DNA of 64,000 nucleotides, taken from NCBI RefSeq assembly GCF_003665095.1, contig NZ_RCHV01000002.1:4636501-4700500 (forward strand). Direction: 5' to 3'. The number at the start of each line of letters is the position of its first letter. The stretch's first letter is position 1. Under the pieces are notes generated by a model. The model was given only the letters and a program-made list of their open reading frames with translations. It searched no databases and was not told the DNA's origin. Shown piece after piece: positions 59,614 to 64,000 of the stretch. This DNA is from Streptomyces sp. Z26. Lineage in GTDB: Bacteria; Actinomycetota; Actinomycetes; Streptomycetales; Streptomycetaceae. A program made the translations under genes and the position numbers.

Positions 59614-59937
59614 TCAGTGCGCCCCGCCGGACAGCTGGAGGCCGATCACGCCCACGATCACCAGCGTGATCGACACCAGTTTCAGCGCCGAGACGACGTC
59701 ACCGAGGAAGACCATGCCGTAGATCGCGGTGCCCGCCGCGCCGATGCCCGTCCACACGGCGTACGCGGGGCCCACGTCGAGCCGTCGCAACGCCAGCGTC
59801 AGCAGGCCGAAGCTGCTCAGCGCGAAGGCGCAGAACGCGACGGACGGCCACAGCCGGGAGAAGCCGTGCGAGAGCTTGAGGCAGACGGCGAAGCCCGTTT
59901 CGAGCAGTCCCGCGACGACCACCAGCAGCCATGCCAT
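59614..59937 (-). CDS. SMR transporter, SugE/Gdx type
   Basis: A 107-residue small multidrug-resistance protein with four helices. The essential membrane Glu is in 'AGLLETGFAVCLKLS' at about residue 13. 'RRLDVGPAYAVWTGIGAAGTAIYG' (abridged) follows the SugE/Gdx pattern rather than EmrE. Gdx members export guanidinium; others take quaternary ammonium compounds. The ATG at 59937 follows GGAGGCGGAAG. I saw no guanidine riboswitch in the leader. The neighbouring TetR protein may control it. Confidence 0.88.
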   Translation of the reverse strand: MAWLLVVVAGLLETGFAVCLKLSHGFSRLWPSVAFCAFALSSFGLLTLALRRLDVGPAYAVWTGIGAAGTAIYGMVFLGDVVSALKLVSITLVIVGVIGLQLSGGAH

Positions 59938-60071
59938 GGACTTCCGCCTCCGGTCGCTCGCCCCGCGCGCGCCCGGCGGGCGCCGGTCGCGAGAGGCAGT
60001 ATGCACACCGCGCCCGCCGGAACCGGGCAGGCGGCGCGCCGCGTGCGGGTCGTCCGCCGAGGCGCCCGCCC

Positions 60072-61079
60072 TCAGTCGCCCTCGCGCCGTTCGCGCGACG
60101 CCAGCAGCCGCCGCAGCGAGTAGAGCCGCGCCGGTTCGGCGTGGCCGTCGCGCACCCAGTCGTCGAGCGCGCAGGCCGGTTCGTCGTGGCTGCACGCGCG
60201 CGGGCAGCCCTCCGTGCCGGGCACCAGGTCGGGGAAGGCCGCCACGACCCGCGCCGCCTCCACGTGGTGCAGCCCGAACGAGCGCAGGCCCGGGGTGTCG
60301 ATCACCCACCCGTCGTCGCCGGGCAGCGGCAGCGCCAGCGCGGACGTCGTGGTGTGCCGACCGCGCCCGGTGACCGCGTTGACGACGCCCGTGGCGCGCT
60401 GCCGCGCCGGTACGAGCGCGTTGACCAGCGTCGTCTTGCCGACGCCGCTGTGCCCGACGAACGCGGTGCTCCGCCCGTACAGCAGCTCGCGCACCCGTTC
60501 CGCCGCCCCGCCCGTCGCCAGCTCCTCGCGGCTGGTCACCACGTGTCGTACGCCCAACGGGGCGTACGCGTCGAGCAGTTGACGCGCGGACGCCAGGTCA
60601 GACTTGGTGAGCACCAGCAGTGCCTCCAGGCCCGCGTCGAAGGCCGCGACGAGGCAGCGGTCGATGAGGCGCGGCCGGGGTTCCGGGTCGGCGAGGGCGG
60701 TGACGACGGCGAGCTGGTCGGCGTTGGCGACGATCACCCGCTCGTACGGGTCGTCGTCGTCCGCCGTGCGCCGCAGCACCGACGCCCGCGGCTCCACCCG
60801 TACGATCCGGGCCAGCGTGTCCTTCTCCCCGGACAGGTCGCCCACCAGCCCGACGCGGTCGCCCACCACGACGCTCTTGCGGCCCAGTTCGCGGGCCTTC
60901 ATCGCGGTGACGGTGCGGCCCTCGACGAGGCACGTGATCCGGCCGCGGTCGACGGTGAGCACGAAGCCCCCGGTGGCGTCCTCGTGCTTGGGCCTGATGT
61001 GCGTACGGGGACGGCTGCCGCGGCGGCCGGGGCGTACGCGGATGTCGTCCTCGTCGGTGTGCTTGCCGTAGCGGCGCAT
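60072..61079 (-). CDS. rsgA: Ribosome small-subunit GTPase RsgA
   Basis: A 335-residue circularly permuted GTPase: 'VLTKSDLA' (G4) comes before 'GHSGVGKTTLVNAL' (G1) and 'VIDTPGLRSFGL' (G3). An N-terminal OB-fold and a C-terminal zinc knuckle ('GCPRACSHDEPAC') frame it. RsgA helps mature 30S subunits. It lies 13 nt after aroA and will be in the same operon. The start is ATG 61079. The N-terminus is basic ('DIRVRPGRRGSRPRTHIRPK'). Confidence 0.93.
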   Translation of the reverse strand: MRRYGKHTDEDDIRVRPGRRGSRPRTHIRPKHEDATGGFVLTVDRGRITCLVEGRTVTAMKARELGRKSVVVGDRVGLVGDLSGEKDTLARIVRVEPRASVLRRTADDDDPYERVIVANADQLAVVTALADPEPRPRLIDRCLVAAFDAGLEALLVLTKSDLASARQLLDAYAPLGVRHVVTSREELATGGAAERVRELLYGRSTAFVGHSGVGKTTLVNALVPARQRATGVVNAVTGRGRHTTTSALALPLPGDDGWVIDTPGLRSFGLHHVEAARVVAAFPDLVPGTEGCPRACSHDEPACALDDWVRDGHAEPARLYSLRRLLASRERREGD

Positions 61080-61092
61080 CGCGGCGCGCCCT

Positions 61093-62448
61093 CTAGGCTC
61101 TCGCTCCGAGCATGCCGTGCCACAGGTCGGGGAAGTCGGGCAGCGTCTTACCGGTGGTCGCGATGTCCTCGACCCGTACGTCCGGCACCACCAGCCCCAG
61201 CAGCGCCCCGGCCGTGGCGAGCCGGTGGTCGTCGTACGTGTGGAACACCCCGCCGCGCAGCGGGCGCGGCCGGATGCGGAGGCCGTCGTCGGTCTCGGTG
61301 ACGTCGCCGCCGAGGCCGTTGATCTCCCGGCGGAGCGCGGCCAGCCGGTCCGTCTCGTGCAGCCGCAGGTGGGCGACGCCGCGCAGCACCGACTCGGAGT
61401 CGGCGAGCGCGGCCACGGCCGCGATGCCGGGCGTCAGTTCGCCCACCTCGCTCAGGTCGGCGTCGATGCCGTGGACGCGTCCGGAGCCGGTGAGCGTCAG
61501 GCCGCGCTCGTCCAGGACGCACCTCCCGCCCATCCGCGTGAAGAGGTCGCGCAGCGCGTCGCCCGGCTGCGTGGTGTGCTCCGGCCAGTCCGGGATGGTG
61601 ACCCGGCCGCCGGTGACGAGGGCGGCGGCGAGGAACGGCTGCGCGTTGGACAGGTCCGGCTCCACGACCAGGTCGCGGCCGAGCAGCGCCTTCGACGTGA
61701 CCCGCCAGAGGTCCGGCGCCCCGCCGTCCTCGGGGGCGTCGACCTGGGCGCCCGCGGCGCGCAGCATCTCGATCGTCATCCGGATGTGCGGCATCGACGG
61801 CAGCCTGCCGCCCGTGTGCCGCAGCTCCAGGCCCTGGTTGAAGCGCGGCGCGGACAGCAGCAGCGCGCTGACGAACTGGCTGGACGACGACGCGTCGATC
61901 GCCACCTCACCGCCCGCCAACGCACCCGAGCCGTGCACCGTCATCGGCAGCGCGCCCCGCCCCTCGTCGTCGATGCGCGCGCCCAGCGCCCGCAGCCCGC
62001 CGATCACGCCGTGCAGCGGGCGTTCGTACGCGCGGGGGTCGCCGTCGAAGCGGACCGGGCCGTCCGCGAGGGCGGCGACGGGCGGCAGGAAACGCATCAC
62101 CGTGCCCGCGTTGCCGACGTCGACCGTGACCGGGCCGTGCAGCCCGGCGGGGACGACGCGCCACACCTCGCCGGTCTCGCCGGTGCCGCCGTGCGACGCG
62201 TTCGACGGGACCGTCTCCTCGATCCGGGTGCCCAGCGCGCGCAGCGCGCCCGCCATCAACAGGGTGTCGCGGGACCGCAACGGGCGGCGTACCCAGCCCG
62301 GTTCGGAGGCCAGGGCGGCGAGCACCAGGGCGCGGTTGGTGACCGACTTGGAACCGGGCACGGTGACGGTCGCGTCGACGGCCCCCTCGGCGAGGGGTGC
62401 GGTCCATAGGTCGGGGGCCGTGAGCGCGTGTCCGGCGGGTTCGGTCAT
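61093..62448 (-). CDS. aroA: EPSP synthase AroA
   Basis: A 451-residue 3-phosphoshikimate 1-carboxyvinyltransferase. Signatures are 'VPGSKSVTNRALVLAAL', 'DVGNAGTVMRFLPP', 'ASSSSQFVSALLL' and 'LRLHETDRLAAL', with 'TYDDHRLATAGAL' near the end. It joins PEP to shikimate-3-phosphate in aromatic amino-acid synthesis. TAAAGT lies 7 nt before the ATG and the interval contains GAGG, so both a leaderless start and ribosome-site initiation are possible. Operon order is M50 protease-aroA-rsgA. Confidence 0.95.
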   Translation of the reverse strand: MTEPAGHALTAPDLWTAPLAEGAVDATVTVPGSKSVTNRALVLAALASEPGWVRRPLRSRDTLLMAGALRALGTRIEETVPSNASHGGTGETGEVWRVVPAGLHGPVTVDVGNAGTVMRFLPPVAALADGPVRFDGDPRAYERPLHGVIGGLRALGARIDDEGRGALPMTVHGSGALAGGEVAIDASSSSQFVSALLLSAPRFNQGLELRHTGGRLPSMPHIRMTIEMLRAAGAQVDAPEDGGAPDLWRVTSKALLGRDLVVEPDLSNAQPFLAAALVTGGRVTIPDWPEHTTQPGDALRDLFTRMGGRCVLDERGLTLTGSGRVHGIDADLSEVGELTPGIAAVAALADSESVLRGVAHLRLHETDRLAALRREINGLGGDVTETDDGLRIRPRPLRGGVFHTYDDHRLATAGALLGLVVPDVRVEDIATTGKTLPDFPDLWHGMLGARA

Positions 62449-62488
62449 GGACCTCACTTTAGTGGCTGCCGACCAGGGCACATCCCGG

Positions 62489-63202
62489 TCACAGCCCGAG
62501 CAGCCAGCGACCACCGCCGATCAACGAGCACAGCGACACGGTGTGGAACAGCAGCAGCCACATCACGGCCGGTACGTGCGTGAGCCGCGCCAGCTGGTCC
62601 GCGTCCGAGTCGGGGGCGCCGCCCCGCCGCCGCTTCCCCTGCAACTCGAACACCGGCCGGACGCCGCCCAACAGCAGGAACCACACCGCTCCGTACGCGA
62701 ACGCCGCCTGCACCTGCGCGTCCGTCAGCCACGACACCAGCAGGAACGCGCCGCCGGTGACGAAGACGGTCAGCACCCCGTACGCGTTCCGGATCATCAC
62801 GAGCATCGCCAGCAGCAGCGCGGTCGCCCCCCACAGGAGGGCGGTGATGTGGTCGGCGGAGAGCAGCCAGGCGCCGCCGAGGCCGAGCAGGGACGGCGCC
62901 GTGTAGCCCGCGGCGGCCGTGAGCACCATGCCGATGCCGTACGGCTTGCCGCGGGAGACGGTCAGCCCCGAGGTGTCCGAGTGCAGCCGGATGCCGTCGA
63001 GTTGGCGTCCGGTGAGCAGGGCGACCAGGCCGTGGCCGCCCTCGTGCGCGATCGTCACCGCGTTCCGCGCGACGCGCCACACGCCGTGCGGGGTGACGGC
63101 GGCGAGCGCGACGAGGCCGGTGGCGAAGACCAGCCACCGGTCGGGATCGGGTTGGGTGCCGAAGACCCGGTCCCAGAGTTCTGTGATGCTCGCGATGTCC
63201 AT
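62489..63202 (-). CDS. M50B family membrane metalloprotease
   Basis: A 237-residue membrane protein with about six helices. The first carries 'TIAHEGGHGLVALLTG', where HEGGH is the zinc site. A later helix bears the polar 'MIRNAYGVLTVF', although an expected NPxD-type ligand is not clear. M50B proteins without PDZ cleave anti-sigma factors or process membrane proteins. The C-terminal loop 'GKRRRGGAPDSDADQLARL' is cytoplasmic. GGAGGACG lies 12 nt before the ATG 63202. First gene of the aroA-rsgA operon; divergent from the HMCES-type gene. Confidence 0.85.
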   Translation of the reverse strand: MDIASITELWDRVFGTQPDPDRWLVFATGLVALAAVTPHGVWRVARNAVTIAHEGGHGLVALLTGRQLDGIRLHSDTSGLTVSRGKPYGIGMVLTAAAGYTAPSLLGLGGAWLLSADHITALLWGATALLLAMLVMIRNAYGVLTVFVTGGAFLLVSWLTDAQVQAAFAYGAVWFLLLGGVRPVFELQGKRRRGGAPDSDADQLARLTHVPAVMWLLLFHTVSLCSLIGGGRWLLGL

Positions 63203-63366
63203 GTGTCGCTGCGTCCTCCCCTGTTCTCCCCTTGCAACGGGCGGTGACGCCCCGTGGTGCCCCGGCGGTTCCGGGGCGGGGTGGTACGCGTCCCGCCCCG
63301 CACCCGCGCTCCCGGTGTCCCGGTGCTCCGTGCCCCGGCGCCGCGTGCCGTGGCAGTCTGGCACTC

Positions 63367-64000
63367 ATGTGCGGACGTTATGCGGCGAGCAGGAAGCCCG
63401 AGGACCTGGCCGGGGTGTTCGGGGTGGAGAAGTGGGAGCCCACGGAGACCGTGGCGGCCGACTGGAACGTCGCGCCCACGAAGCAGGTCCACGCCGTGCT
63501 GGACCGCCCGCTGAAGGGCGCCGACGACCCGCGCCCCGTACGGCAGTTGCGCACGCTCAAGTGGGGGCTGGTGCCGGGCTGGGCGAAGTCGCCGGACCTG
63601 GGCGTCAAGATGATCAACGCGCGGGCGGAGACGGTGCACGAGAAGTCCTCGTACCGCCGTCCCTTCGCCGCCCGCCGCTGCCTGCTGCCCGCCGACGGCT
63701 ACTACGAGTGGGTCACCGGCAGGCAGGAGCTGGACCTGGAGCAGGAGGGGAAGCGGAAACGCGCCCGCAAGCAGCCGTACTTCGTGACACCGGCGGACGG
63801 GAGCGTGTTCGCGATGGCCGGGCTGTACGAGTTCTGGCGGGACCGTACGCTCGCCGACGACCATCCGCAGGCGTGGTGGGCGACGTGCACGGTGATCACC
63901 ACCGAGGCGGAGACCGCGCTGCTGGCGGACGCCACGGGGGAGGCGGACGCTCCGGGCCCGCAGTCGCTCGCGGACATCCACCCGCGGATGCCGCTGATGC
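63367..64000 (+). CDS. HMCES/YedK-type abasic-site protein, 3' end outside window
   Basis: The visible 211 residues start 'MCGRYAAS', with the Cys that crosslinks to abasic sites directly after Met. Then come 'DWNVAPTKQV' (Asn), 'KWGLVPGWAKS', 'MINARAET' and 'CLLPADGYYEW'. The closing His-containing 'HPRMP' is just reached at the window edge. SRAP enzymes form a protective thiazolidine bond with abasic sites in single-stranded DNA. CAGTCT lies 7 nt before the ATG with no ribosome site, suggesting a leaderless mRNA. About 40-60 residues are probably missing. Confidence 0.92.
   Translation, partial: MCGRYAASRKPEDLAGVFGVEKWEPTETVAADWNVAPTKQVHAVLDRPLKGADDPRPVRQLRTLKWGLVPGWAKSPDLGVKMINARAETVHEKSSYRRPFAARRCLLPADGYYEWVTGRQELDLEQEGKRKRARKQPYFVTPADGSVFAMAGLYEFWRDRTLADDHPQAWWATCTVITTEAETALLADATGEADAPGPQSLADIHPRMPLM

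Noticed and set aside
59938..60071. Guanidine riboswitch before the SugE/Gdx gene
   Set aside because: None of the guanidine-I, -II (paired ACGR loops) or -III signatures could be seen in the leader.
1..64000. CRISPR arrays, prophage or integrative element
   Set aside because: No spaced direct-repeat array, integrase, att duplication next to the tRNA or phage structural gene was found.

Overview
The window is chromosomal DNA from a Streptomyces-like actinomycete. GC content is very high, GTG starts are common, coding is dense, and gene order matches the core chromosome of Streptomyces. About 60 protein genes, one tRNA and several clear stem-loop terminators can be supported. The window opens on the first codons of a minus-strand gene and closes inside an HMCES/YedK-type gene. 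All identifications are from motifs and remembered gene order; no search was run.

Layout. (1) 1-9765: SUFU-domain protein, an MFS exporter behind an iron-box-like site, a DUF6758/PHP pair, an alpha/beta hydrolase, a DEAD-box RNA helicase, a ferritin-like protein, DUF3107, TetR and small conserved proteins. (2) 9910-18854: an operon-like run of alpha/beta hydrolase, DUF3152 putative metalloprotease, a PelF-like (DUF3492) glycosyltransferase, a proline-rich polytopic membrane protein, a sugar-nucleotide epimerase and a spherulin-4-like putative glycosidase. This looks like a polysaccharide assembly and trimming module. (3) 18918-20142: moeZ and its terminator. (4) 20143-22144: a probable insertion with a transposase remnant and a divergent SDR/TetR pair sharing two matched operators. 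(5) 22374-54380: a stress and DNA-repair block in the same order as M. tuberculosis Rv3204-Rv3193c: alkyltransferase-like protein, AdnA, AdnB, NudC, mycoredoxin, UvrD2, WblC/WhiB7, ABC1 kinase, ThiF-like protein, DUF2342 protease, PDZ-Lon protease and UPF0182. A TerD/AIM24 triplet, a Nudix hydrolase, an epimerase-like protein and moaE lie within it. (6) 54575-64000: a Sel1-repeat protein, initiator tRNA, Fur-family regulator, CBS protein, hisN, TetR, SMR transporter, and M50 protease-aroA-rsgA, then the HMCES/YedK gene.

How the genes work together. The central block joins double-strand-break resection (AdnAB, UvrD2), alkylation-lesion recognition (ATL), NAD-cap or NADH turnover (NudC), mycothiol redox repair (Mrx1) and the antibiotic-stress activator WblC. 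The wblC leader carries a WhiB7-type promoter, an upstream ORF and a perfect attenuator hairpin, the parts expected of translation-sensing attenuation. Many genes in the window have a TAnnnT-like box 6-7 nt before the start codon, suggesting frequent leaderless transcription.
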